Part shown: piece after piece, positions 17,227-25,220 of the stretch
How positions within the stretch are numbered: position 1 is the stretch's first letter
How the letters are laid out: each line of letters begins with the position of its first letter
DNA from: Candidatus Gastranaerophilales bacterium
Lineage (GTDB): Bacteria; Cyanobacteriota; Vampirovibrionia; Gastranaerophilales; Gastranaerophilaceae
Direction: 5' to 3'
Length of the DNA stretch: 46,922 nucleotides
Assembly (NCBI GenBank): GCA_944323535.1
Contig: CALUSW010000008.1
Span: 1 to 46,922 of the forward strand
Program-made: the position numbers and the translations under genes
The notes under the pieces: generated by a model
Database searches by the model: none
Told to the model about the DNA's origin: nothing
The model's input: only the letters and a program-made list of their open reading frames with translations

Positions 17227-18099
17227 ATGCTGTTGAAAAAAATATTAATATCAATGCTTTTAATATTTATTTTTAGTTTAAAAGCAGATGCAATTAAAGT
17301 CGGGCTGCAGACAAATGAAAAAGAAATAAAAATTGCATCCTCGGTTTCTGCTGAAATTTATGATGCTTTCAGAGATAAACTTTTATATGAAATACAGCCT
17401 ATGAAAGTTTATGAATTTAAATCAAAAGGCAATGAAATTGCAATTGTTCTAAACAGAAAAACAATAGGTTTAGGGACAAATCAAATATTAATAAAAACAA
17501 AAACTCCCGGGTTTCTATGTTCCAAAAGAGCCTGGTACAGGGGTAATTTTATAATAACTAATTGGGGTGCACAGGGCGCAACTCTGGTTAATGACGTTCC
17601 GCTTGAAGATTATTTAAAAGGTGTGGTTCCTTCTGAAATGCCGTCAAAATGGAATACAGAAGCACTCCGGGCACAGGCAATAGCAGCAAGAAGTTATGCT
17701 GTCGCCACAAAAACAGCAGGAAAACATGCTTCAAAAGGCTTTGATGTTGTTGATACAACCGCAGATCAAGCATACGGCGGTGCAAGTGCAGAAAAAGAAA
17801 CTACCTCAAAAGCGGTTGAAGATACAAAAGGAATTGTTCTTGTTCAGGATAAAAAAGTCCTTCCCACATATTATCATGCAAGTTCCGGCGGACAAACAAA
17901 AGTATGGGATTCGGGAAGTTCTTTTTTACAATCCGTTCCGTCTTTTGATGCGGGAACAAAGAAAAACGGACATGGCGTCGGAATGAGCCAGCACGGCGCC
18001 AATAACTTGGCGGCACAGGGCTATAACGCATATCAAATTCTTAATTATTTTTACAAAGATTTTAAATTTGCAAAACTTAGTGACAATTGGGATATTTAA
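17227..18099 (+). CDS. SpoIID/LytB-domain protein (short form), secreted
   Basis: A 290-residue protein with a signal peptide (KKILISMLLIFIFSLKADA). The SpoIID domain is clear: VPLEDYLKGVVPSEMP with the catalytic-type Glu (about residue 138), LRAQAIAARSYAVAT, and the final GHGVGMSQHGANNLAAQGYN. SpoIID enzymes are lytic transglycosylases acting on denuded glycan strands; outside spore formers such domains occur widely in wall-remodelling proteins, so this is not evidence for sporulation. The part between LQSVPSFD and GHGVGMSQ is only about ten residues, where long members have about 100, so this is a short variant. A CTGACC-N17-TATTAT promoter may lie at about 17167-17195. Its 3' end overlaps the convergent zinc-ribbon gene by 4 bases. 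Confidence 0.88.
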   Translation: MLLKKILISMLLIFIFSLKADAIKVGLQTNEKEIKIASSVSAEIYDAFRDKLLYEIQPMKVYEFKSKGNEIAIVLNRKTIGLGTNQILIKTKTPGFLCSKRAWYRGNFIITNWGAQGATLVNDVPLEDYLKGVVPSEMPSKWNTEALRAQAIAARSYAVATKTAGKHASKGFDVVDTTADQAYGGASAEKETTSKAVEDTKGIVLVQDKKVLPTYYHASSGGQTKVWDSGSSFLQSVPSFDAGTKKNGHGVGMSQHGANNLAAQGYNAYQILNYFYKDFKFAKLSDNWDI

Positions 18100-18425
18100 T
18101 TGTTTTTCAATTCATCGGGAATATATTTTGTCCAATCATTGCCAAGATTATTTATAAACTGATGTGCATCAATAACATCATCAAAAGAAATCGGCTTCGG
18201 ACAATCTTGTATAACAAATTCATCATCCTCCTTATCTTTAACGGACAATGCCCCCGTTCCTAAAAGAGCCAATCCGAAACTTTTTCCGCATTCAGGACAA
18301 ATTATTTGTAATACAAGAAGATTTCTTTCTTCCCTTTTTATAAAAATAGCACTTTCATCAAAATCGTGCCTGCAATTGCTGCAGCAAAATCCTGAAAATA
18401 ATTTTTTTAATTTTTCTTTTTCCAT
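18096..18425 (-). CDS. Small zinc-ribbon protein, function unknown
   Basis: A 109-residue protein with two CxxC knuckles, CSNCRHDF (about 15-22) and CPECGKSF (about 43-50), which together would bind one zinc. A further Cys lies just before the first pair (FCCSNC). The middle is a short acidic linker and the C-terminus reads SFDDVIDAHQFINNLGNDW, a conserved-looking helix. No catalytic motif or membrane segment. A GAGG ribosome site precedes the ATG. The gene stands alone on this strand. It may be a nucleic-acid or protein-binding adaptor; the specific family was not recognised. Confidence 0.7.
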   Translation of the reverse strand: MEKEKLKKLFSGFCCSNCRHDFDESAIFIKREERNLLVLQIICPECGKSFGLALLGTGALSVKDKEDDEFVIQDCPKPISFDDVIDAHQFINNLGNDWTKYIPDELKNN

Positions 18426-18512
18426 AATTACCTCAATTTATTATACTCTATGTTTAAGAAAAAGTTATTTGTGGAATTATATTAATGTGTAGTTAAAAAA
18501 AGGAATCGTGTT

Positions 18513-18608
18513 ATGGATGGTCTGTACTTACTATTATTCGGGGCTCTTATGTATTTTCTGCTGATCGCACTACCTTCTATGTTTGAAAGACACAGCAACG
18601 CTCACTAG
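18513..18608 (+). CDS. Candidate 31-aa single-pass membrane peptide
   Basis: A short frame with an AGGA ribosome site eight bases upstream of its ATG encodes 31 residues. Almost all of it is one hydrophobic helix (LYLLLFGALMYFLLIALPSM) ending in FERHSNAH. It is followed 22 bases later by a strong hairpin terminator and is flanked by genes on the other strand, so it would be an independent transcription unit. No family was recognised. The alternative is a small RNA ending at the same terminator. Composition and the ribosome site favour a real peptide. Confidence 0.5.
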   Translation: MDGLYLLLFGALMYFLLIALPSMFERHSNAH

Positions 18609-18630
18609 AACAAACAAAAAGCTTTAACCT

Positions 18631-18668
18631 GAACACGGCATTACATAAGGTATGCCGTGTTCTTTATA
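18631..18668 (+). terminator. Rho-independent terminator after the 31-aa peptide
   Basis: GAACACGGCAT pairs perfectly with ATGCCGTGTTC (11 bp, loop of about ten bases), followed by TTTATAT. It stands out as GC-rich in an AT-rich gap. Confidence 0.75.
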
Positions 18669-18728
18669 TATACTTCCAACAAACTCTTACTTCTTTGAGT
18701 TAAGACAAATTAACTTATAAAAAGTTCC

Positions 18729-20168
18729 TTATCTTTCTTCCCAAACTGTTCCTTCATTAGTATCTTTTAATACAATCGAAATACTATCAAGTAAATTTCT
18801 TATTTTATCAGCAACAGCCCAGTTTTTTTCTTTTCTTGCCTTATTTCTGTACTCTATAATTTTTTCCATTAAGGCATAACCTTTAAGATTTTTGTCTGCT
18901 TCATTAAGAAAGTCCATATCCGCAATAACATTCGAAAGCTTATCTTGAAGTTCATCTTCAGATATTTTTTCTTTTTCTATATTAAAGCCTAAAACATCAG
19001 TCAGAGTTAATAAGATAGCAGCGTATTTTTTTATATCATTAATATTTTTTTCGTTTACAGCCTTATTTGCATTTGCCGCCGCGTCAAATATAACCGCAAG
19101 TGCTTTGGATGTATTAAAATCATTATCCATTGCTTCTTTAAATTGCTGAACTTCATTTGTATTTGATATTTCAGGAAGATTTTGTTTGTCAACGAATCTA
19201 AGTGCTTCATTAACCGCATTTTGAATTCTTTTCCAACCTGCTTTTGCACCTTGAAGCGCCGTATCAGAAAACTCAACTGGCATTCTGTAATGATTTGTCA
19301 AAATAAAAAACCTTATTGTATTTGCATCGTAATTAGAAAGAAGGTCATCTATAGTTACAAAGTTCTTTAACGACTTTGACATTTTTTCTTTATTAATAGT
19401 AACAAATCCGTTATGCAGCCAATAATTAACAAATTTACAGCCATTTGCGCATTCCGATTGTGCTATTTCATTTTCATGATGAGGGAAAATTAAATCTGCG
19501 CCGCCGGCATGAATATCTATTGTTTTTCCGAGATGTTTTCTTGACATTGCACTGCATTCTATATGCCAGCCCGGACGTCCTTTTCCCCATGGACTCGGAT
19601 ATCCGAATTCATCATCTTTTTTCCAGAGCGCAAAATCCAATACATCTTCTTTTTTTGAAGATGTTTCAACTCTGGCTCCGGCAATTAAATCTTCAATCGG
19701 CTGTTTGCTCAATTTACCGTATTCTTTAAATTTTTTTACTCTAAAATATACATCACCATCTATAACATAGGCATAATCATTTTTTATCAAATCTTTAACA
19801 ATAGAAATCATCTCGCCCAATGTTTTTGTTGCAAAAGGCTCAATATCCGGTTTTAATACATTTAGTTTTTTCATTGAATCCGCAAAAATTTCATAATACC
19901 TTTTTGATATTACTTCTGCGGTAGTATTTTCTTCTTTTGCTTTTTTTAGAATTTTATCATCAACATCCGTTACATTACGGCAGTATTTAACATCATAACC
20001 GAGAAACTTTAAATATCTGTATACCATATCCCAGGTAATATAACATCTTGCATGACCGAGATGAGGATAATCATATACCGTTGGTCCGCATACATACATT
20101 GTTACTTTATTTTCATTTATCGGAATAAACTCTTCAAGCTTATTTGAAAACGTATTAAATAGTTTCAT
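18729..20168 (-). CDS. cysS: Cysteinyl-tRNA synthetase
   Basis: Charges tRNA-Cys. The 479-residue protein has MYVCGPTVYDYPHLGHARCY, which holds a zinc-ligand Cys and the HIGH-type motif HLGH, the HIECSAMS and HHENEIAQSE blocks that complete the zinc site, and KMSKSLKNF, the KMSKS loop near residue 262. The C-terminal helical anticodon-binding region is present. Length is typical. An AAAGGA ribosome site precedes the ATG at 20168. It stands alone, with a non-coding block upstream. Confidence 0.97.
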   Translation of the reverse strand: MKLFNTFSNKLEEFIPINENKVTMYVCGPTVYDYPHLGHARCYITWDMVYRYLKFLGYDVKYCRNVTDVDDKILKKAKEENTTAEVISKRYYEIFADSMKKLNVLKPDIEPFATKTLGEMISIVKDLIKNDYAYVIDGDVYFRVKKFKEYGKLSKQPIEDLIAGARVETSSKKEDVLDFALWKKDDEFGYPSPWGKGRPGWHIECSAMSRKHLGKTIDIHAGGADLIFPHHENEIAQSECANGCKFVNYWLHNGFVTINKEKMSKSLKNFVTIDDLLSNYDANTIRFFILTNHYRMPVEFSDTALQGAKAGWKRIQNAVNEALRFVDKQNLPEISNTNEVQQFKEAMDNDFNTSKALAVIFDAAANANKAVNEKNINDIKKYAAILLTLTDVLGFNIEKEKISEDELQDKLSNVIADMDFLNEADKNLKGYALMEKIIEYRNKARKEKNWAVADKIRNLLDSISIVLKDTNEGTVWEER

Positions 20169-20212
20169 AAAAAATCCTTTTTTATTATTTTACTACAAAA
20201 CAATTTTATTAA

Positions 20213-20705
20213 AATAACAATAAGGAGATACTTATTTAGAATTTTTCGCCAAATATTATAAAAAACAGCCATAATATCATTACAAACTTGGTTAGGGATT
20301 TTACAAATTGGAAGCAAAAACATCAAGCCGGCAAGACCCTGAAACAGTCTTGAATTTTCCTTACGGCTCAGGCAATCCGCTTCTTGGATTTGCTTTGCGC
20401 TCACAAAACTTCGCCTGCGAGGCTTTGCCCCTGTCGACTTCTTCTGTTCGTTTTCCGGACTCGTTTCACTTCGTCCGTCCGCAAATCCGCTACATTTCGT
20501 AAAAACTTTCAGTTTTTACTTCTGTCTTGTTTTTGCTTTCTCTCGGACAAGTGTTTGCTTCGCTGCCGCTGTCGCAAACTATTGTCCTCTCATATTCGGG
20601 CTGGGATACTTCGTATCACATCGCCCTACGCAAAAACGCTTCACCTGCTTCTCGCCTTTTCGGCATTCCATTTCGCTCCAGCCTGCGGAAAATCCGCAGT
20701 TTAGC
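20213..20705. repeat. GC-richer non-coding block with palindromes
   Basis: About 500 bases between cysS and the GH13-like gene have no recognisable gene on either strand; the frames present encode no known motif and have no ribosome sites. The block is visibly richer in G and C, with repeated words such as GCTTCGCT, CAAACT and TTCGC, and ends in a perfect hairpin CTGCGGA-AAA-TCCGCAG (20683-20699). AGACCCTGAAACA (20334-20346) and CTGCGGATTTTCCG recur inverted in the patch at 1754-1990. It looks like a dispersed non-coding element or decayed mobile DNA. The hairpin lies 15 bases beyond the GH13-like stop and could also end that transcript. Confidence 0.5.
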
Positions 20706-20714
20706 ATGACAGGT

Positions 20715-23700
20715 TTAATTAACTTTGTAAAGAATTAAAGTGTTCAAGTCTTCAGGTTTAATTACAACAGGAAGCTCCTGACCTTTTGTATCTCTTCTTC
20801 TCAAGTAATAATAAGATTTTCCGTCTTTTTCCGATTTTGCAATTTCATAAACAGATGAATCTTCGCTTCTTGCATTTTTAAATTTACTGCCTATTGCAAG
20901 CCCATGTTTTAGACCCTGTTTAGCGTTCGCAATTTCCGGATTCAAAATAATTTTATTATATATACTTCCGGGTTCAGTACTTGTTTTCGTTTCCGTTCTA
21001 TTCATTTTTTTATTCAAAGGAACATCAGCACCGGTTATATCATGTAAAGTAAGAACTACGGAACCTTCATCATTATATCTGAGAATTGATTGCAGCTTTT
21101 CACTTGCCTTTGCTGCCGGTTTTCCCTGTGCATCTTTGCCTTCAACAGCTACAGGTATAGACACTGTTGAACCGTTATTTAAAGCACTTAGCTCAGGACG
21201 GGTTCTTAAATTTGCAATTTCATTCATTTTATCATAGAACTGTTTGACAAATTTATACTTATTATCATTATCATTATTCAACCATTCCCAGTGAATAACG
21301 TTTCTGTTTTGTTGATGATAATTCTTAGCCTTAGTTTCAAAACCCGTTACACCGGCTCTGTCTCCTGCAAAGTCAGTCGGACTTCCGGGCAGCGTAATAA
21401 GAAGCTTATATATTGAATAAAATCTGTCAAAAGCAGGAGTCAATATACTTTCAAGTAATTTGGCTTCAAGGCTGTCTCTGTTTTGGATTTTATTTCCGTT
21501 GTATTCCGCCTCATCAAATACGCTTTTTATTGCAATTTCAAAAGGTCTTGTTCCAAAAGCAGCCGCATCAAACTGTTTACCCTTATGAATACCTGAAGCT
21601 AAATTACTAATTGATTTTTTTAGAACTTGTTTTGTCTTTTCATCAGAAACTACAGAATCAACTGCATCATCAAGTCTTGACCCCATAGCAATTGCCATTG
21701 AACTTAATTTATCGAAATCTATGTTTTTTTCATCCTGCATCAAACATTTTGCAGCCGCCTTTTTATGCTCCTCTGACGAAAAATCCGAATTAAACAATCC
21801 CAGATCAAGCGAAAGACAATGAAGAACTCGCGGTTTATCATGGTTTCCAACAAATGTATAGGAACTATTAATACCATCTTCAGGGCTCTGGAATAGAAAT
21901 CCCGGATTTGTTTCAGACCAGCCTTCATCCAGTTTTTCCCGCAGATTGAAATTTTTACCTTCCTTCGACTGCCAGCTTGGAGCGTTGGATTCAAAACTAA
22001 AATTCGCAAACAATTCAGGCAGAAGAGAGAAGAAATAATTGTAATTTGCTACTGCGGTAATACCTGTAGCTTCAAGAAATTTTCTTTCCGCATCCGCATC
22101 ACTTGTAAATACAGTATGAGCATCGTCTTTAAATAAATCATATAAGTCTGTAATCTCTGCGGTTGTATACGCATGAGGATTAATTTCCAAAATATTTTGA
22201 TTATATTTTGTCCAAAAATCAATTACATTATTCCATGTTTGAGTCATACTATCCGCATCAGATCTTACAGAATCAATTGAAGCTATATCTTTTGCGGCAT
22301 CTATTCTCCAGCCCAAACCGGCTTCTGTTCTGTCCATTATCATTTCTGCAACTTTAAAATCATTTAAAGAACGGTATGAAAATCTATTTTTTATTCCCGA
22401 TTGAAGTCTTGATAAATCTGACTCTTGAAGTTGATAAATACCTTTTCTTAATATATTAACAACTATTTGTGCTTCTTCCTCTAATGTTTTACCGCTGTAT
22501 GGAATACCTAAAGACTGCATTGTAATTTCTTCGGGATTTACCGCAGAAAAATCAATATGACCGTCTTTTGTAATTTCAACGGGAGCCTCAGGAGCCAGTG
22601 CCTTTACAAATATATATTTAGTTAATTCAGGAGCAATTTCAGAAATAATATACTTGCCGTAATCAGTTACATTGCCTTCCTCTGAAACTCCCGGGATATC
22701 TTTAACCAAAGAATAAATAACAGGGACAATATCCTCCTGATAAAGTGTTTCCGTCTGATTATAAACATCAGAATATTTTTCAGGCAATTCAGGATTTCCG
22801 GCCTTATACAAGTCATATCTTGATACACCGATTTCATCATCGGAATTTGCTTTTTTTGCGATATAAGGAGATGTAATAATTCCGAGTAAATTTGTCGCAA
22901 ACGGCAGCGTTTCCAAAGGTACATCCATTGCCTGTCTTAAAATATAATCAGAAACAGTATACTCATTGCCCTTTATATATTCAGGATTTATCTCAGCACG
23001 CATATCCGCATCATCAAGACGTCTTAAATGATATTCATCATTCAAAACATTTTCTAATATTTCTTCATCAATATTATTTAACACGGATACAGGCAAATCA
23101 CCATTTTTCACAAGCTTATTTATTGTCTGCATATATTCTTCGGCATTTTGGGCAACTCCGCCTATTAAACCCGATACATATTCAAATTGTGTATCTGCGG
23201 TTAGTTTTGTCCAATATTTACCGGAATTTACCGCATAATCTCTTACAGCAAGCGCACCCCGGTCAAAATCTGCTATTGCTTCTTCTCTTTGATCGGAAGG
23301 TAATTTTGAAAATCTTGAATCATCTTTATCACATCTGTAGAAATTCAATTTAGCAATATCAACATTTCCGTCCCATACTTCAAGTCCGCCCGCTGCACTC
23401 TTATTTACAACATTAAAATTAGTAAAATCCGCAGCCCTTTTCATTGTTTCGATATCTGACAAATCAACAATTCCGTCATGAGCCGAAATATTTTTTATAT
23501 TTCTCTCCAATTCTACGGGATTTACTTCTACAGGGAAAGGATATACCGCATCATCATGTTTTGTAATATCATATATATTATCCGTATTTTTATTATCATA
23601 AGTCGACATTCTCATAGGAGAATCCGATTTTTTTTGCTCATCACTTGCCAGACGTTCATCATAGAATTGTATATATGTCGGTTTTGCCGGATTGTATTCA

Positions 23701-24677
23701 GGATTTTTAGAGTCATAACTTCCGTCTTCATCAATCACAAAAGGAGCATTAATAATCTTCATTCGTGTATAATCACATTTATCAGGAAGAATACCGAGAG
23801 ATATTTTGTCTTCTGCCCTGAACATATCTTTAGAAAAAGAATCAGCTCCTTTTCTTAAAAGCTCGGATAAATGAATGCCGCCAAACCCTTCATTTACAAG
23901 CGCAGCATCCGCAATCCAATTTATATCATGTTTAAATAATTCACGCTGCAGTGTTTTGAAATCTTCTTCAGTTCCCAAATCAGGAGCAACCTGATAAGCA
24001 TTTTCTGTCCAATATAAATGTGAAGAAATCGTATCTTTTGTAAAAGGTGTACCTACAATTCTTTTTACACCTTCTTTCTCTAACTCCGGCAATCTTTTTA
24101 TTATCCCGAAAAAATTACCGCCGAGTTTGTTGGCATGTGTTCTGACACTTGCAAGAGCTTTTGCTCTCAAACCTTCATTTATCTTTGGCTTCCCGCCGTT
24201 ATTTTTCACTCCCGGATAATATTCATCCGGCATTATTAACTGCATTGCACCGTTTTTATTAATAAGTGCACGATTATTTAATATAACATTATATTTATTA
24301 TCTGTTCTTTGGGTATCAAAAATACCTATTACAGTTCCGTTATCAAAAGCATATGAAGAATCCCGCGTATTTTTATCAGTCAATTTAAATCTGTATGCAA
24401 AGCCTTCAGATGAATTTAATTGCGGCAATTCCGACAAATCCGCACTGACAAACCCATCCTTCATAGGCAGAACAATTGCCGGTTTTTTTGAATCGGCTAT
24501 TGAAAGATTACCCTTTTTATCCTTCACAATATTATACAGTTCTACTTCACATTCATATTTTTTAGGATCATAAAGATAATAAAAATTATTTATCTCATAT
24601 CCCGTTTTATCTAATTTTTTATTATGTCCTGAAAATGAAACTTTTTGTGTGTTTAAATTACTTTTTTGAATATTCAC
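20715..24677 (-). CDS. Very large GH13 (alpha-amylase family)-like protein with a long insertion
   Basis: A 1320-residue protein. The alpha-amylase-family active-site segments are recognisable in order: region I-like WIADAALVNEGFGG (about 254-267), region II GLGWRIDAAKD (about 787-797) with the nucleophile Asp, region III TTAEITD (about 838-844) with the acid/base Glu, and region IV VGNHDKPR (about 942-949) with the third carboxylate. PGSPTDFAGDRAGVTGFE follows, as in branching-type enzymes. Regions I and II lie about 530 residues apart, against roughly 100 in usual members, so the barrel carries a huge insertion. There is no signal peptide, so it probably acts in the cytoplasm on an alpha-glucan. 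The N-terminus holds KVSFSG, a style seen in this lineage. It starts at GTG after a GGGAG site and is divergent from the next two genes. Family is likely; substrate unknown. Confidence 0.78.
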   Translation of the reverse strand: MNIQKSNLNTQKVSFSGHNKKLDKTGYEINNFYYLYDPKKYECEVELYNIVKDKKGNLSIADSKKPAIVLPMKDGFVSADLSELPQLNSSEGFAYRFKLTDKNTRDSSYAFDNGTVIGIFDTQRTDNKYNVILNNRALINKNGAMQLIMPDEYYPGVKNNGGKPKINEGLRAKALASVRTHANKLGGNFFGIIKRLPELEKEGVKRIVGTPFTKDTISSHLYWTENAYQVAPDLGTEEDFKTLQRELFKHDINWIADAALVNEGFGGIHLSELLRKGADSFSKDMFRAEDKISLGILPDKCDYTRMKIINAPFVIDEDGSYDSKNPEYNPAKPTYIQFYDERLASDEQKKSDSPMRMSTYDNKNTDNIYDITKHDDAVYPFPVEVNPVELERNIKNISAHDGIVDLSDIETMKRAADFTNFNVVNKSAAGGLEVWDGNVDIAKLNFYRCDKDDSRFSKLPSDQREEAIADFDRGALAVRDYAVNSGKYWTKLTADTQFEYVSGLIGGVAQNAEEYMQTINKLVKNGDLPVSVLNNIDEEILENVLNDEYHLRRLDDADMRAEINPEYIKGNEYTVSDYILRQAMDVPLETLPFATNLLGIITSPYIAKKANSDDEIGVSRYDLYKAGNPELPEKYSDVYNQTETLYQEDIVPVIYSLVKDIPGVSEEGNVTDYGKYIISEIAPELTKYIFVKALAPEAPVEITKDGHIDFSAVNPEEITMQSLGIPYSGKTLEEEAQIVVNILRKGIYQLQESDLSRLQSGIKNRFSYRSLNDFKVAEMIMDRTEAGLGWRIDAAKDIASIDSVRSDADSMTQTWNNVIDFWTKYNQNILEINPHAYTTAEITDLYDLFKDDAHTVFTSDADAERKFLEATGITAVANYNYFFSLLPELFANFSFESNAPSWQSKEGKNFNLREKLDEGWSETNPGFLFQSPEDGINSSYTFVGNHDKPRVLHCLSLDLGLFNSDFSSEEHKKAAAKCLMQDEKNIDFDKLSSMAIAMGSRLDDAVDSVVSDEKTKQVLKKSISNLASGIHKGKQFDAAAFGTRPFEIAIKSVFDEAEYNGNKIQNRDSLEAKLLESILTPAFDRFYSIYKLLITLPGSPTDFAGDRAGVTGFETKAKNYHQQNRNVIHWEWLNNDNDNKYKFVKQFYDKMNEIANLRTRPELSALNNGSTVSIPVAVEGKDAQGKPAAKASEKLQSILRYNDEGSVVLTLHDITGADVPLNKKMNRTETKTSTEPGSIYNKIILNPEIANAKQGLKHGLAIGSKFKNARSEDSSVYEIAKSEKDGKSYYYLRRRDTKGQELPVVIKPEDLNTLILYKVN

Positions 24678-24870
24678 CTTTGGCTCCCTTTCATGCAGAA
24701 ATCTATATTGTTTTAATTCTTCTGAAATGTTTTTCTTGCTTTAATTATATATACCATTTAACAAAAGTTTACATGTATTTTTGTTAATATTTGTAAAAAA
24801 ATTAAATATTAATTACTTTTTCAGACAATTCTATATATATTTATACATTAAAAGTATATCGGAGGAAATA
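24678..24870. other. Divergent intergenic region (GH13-like / tail-anchored protein)
   Basis: 193 AT-rich bases. Toward the GH13-like gene there is an extended -10 type sequence (TGGTATATA, minus strand, near 24747-24755) without a good -35. Toward the plus strand no confident promoter was seen. The shared upstream region would allow joint control of the two sides. Confidence 0.35.
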
Positions 24871-25152
24871 ATGTCTAATATAATAAATTCCCCAAATATA
24901 AATAACACTAACCCGATACCGGCAAAAAATATTTCAGAAACTTCTGTTCCGGCAAGAAATATAGGTGTAGTAGAAGCCCCGCAGCAGCTTCCCAAATATT
25001 CTATTAATAAAGTTTTGCAGGAGAAAGATGAATTCAGAAAAAATGTCCTTTATTCAAATTATCAATCTGCAAAAAAGAAAAGCATTCTCCCAAAAATAGG
25101 AGTTATACTTGCTGCCGTTTTTGGATTTTTAATTCTTAAACGAAAAAAATAA
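24871..25152 (+). CDS. Small tail-anchored hypothetical protein (93 aa)
   Basis: The ATG at 24871 is chosen because GGAGG lies eight bases upstream; the frame is open further 5' but that part has no ribosome site. The 93-residue product has an Asn/Pro-rich N-terminus, a charged middle (LQEKDEFRKNVLYSNYQSAK) and a hydrophobic C-terminal segment (about 72-89) closed by KRKK. It therefore looks like a tail-anchored membrane protein. No family recognised. It precedes the PHP-like gene by 68 bases on the same strand and is divergent from the GH13-like gene. Confidence 0.65.
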   Translation: MSNIINSPNINNTNPIPAKNISETSVPARNIGVVEAPQQLPKYSINKVLQEKDEFRKNVLYSNYQSAKKKSILPKIGVILAAVFGFLILKRKK

Positions 25153-25220
25153 ATCTATAAATAACAAATTTTTTTATTTTTAACTTTTTCAATAATAAAA
25201 TTTTCATACTTGGAGCTCAA

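Noticed and set aside
17227-18099. SpoIID as a sign of endospore formation
   Set aside because: SpoIID domains occur in many non-sporulating bacteria, and no other sporulation gene is present.
20308-20704. Plus-strand frames in the GC-rich block
   Set aside because: No ribosome sites, no family signature, and they share words with other non-coding blocks.
23478-23858. 126-codon plus-strand frame
   Set aside because: Lies inside the GH13-like gene on the other strand and has no ribosome site or motif.
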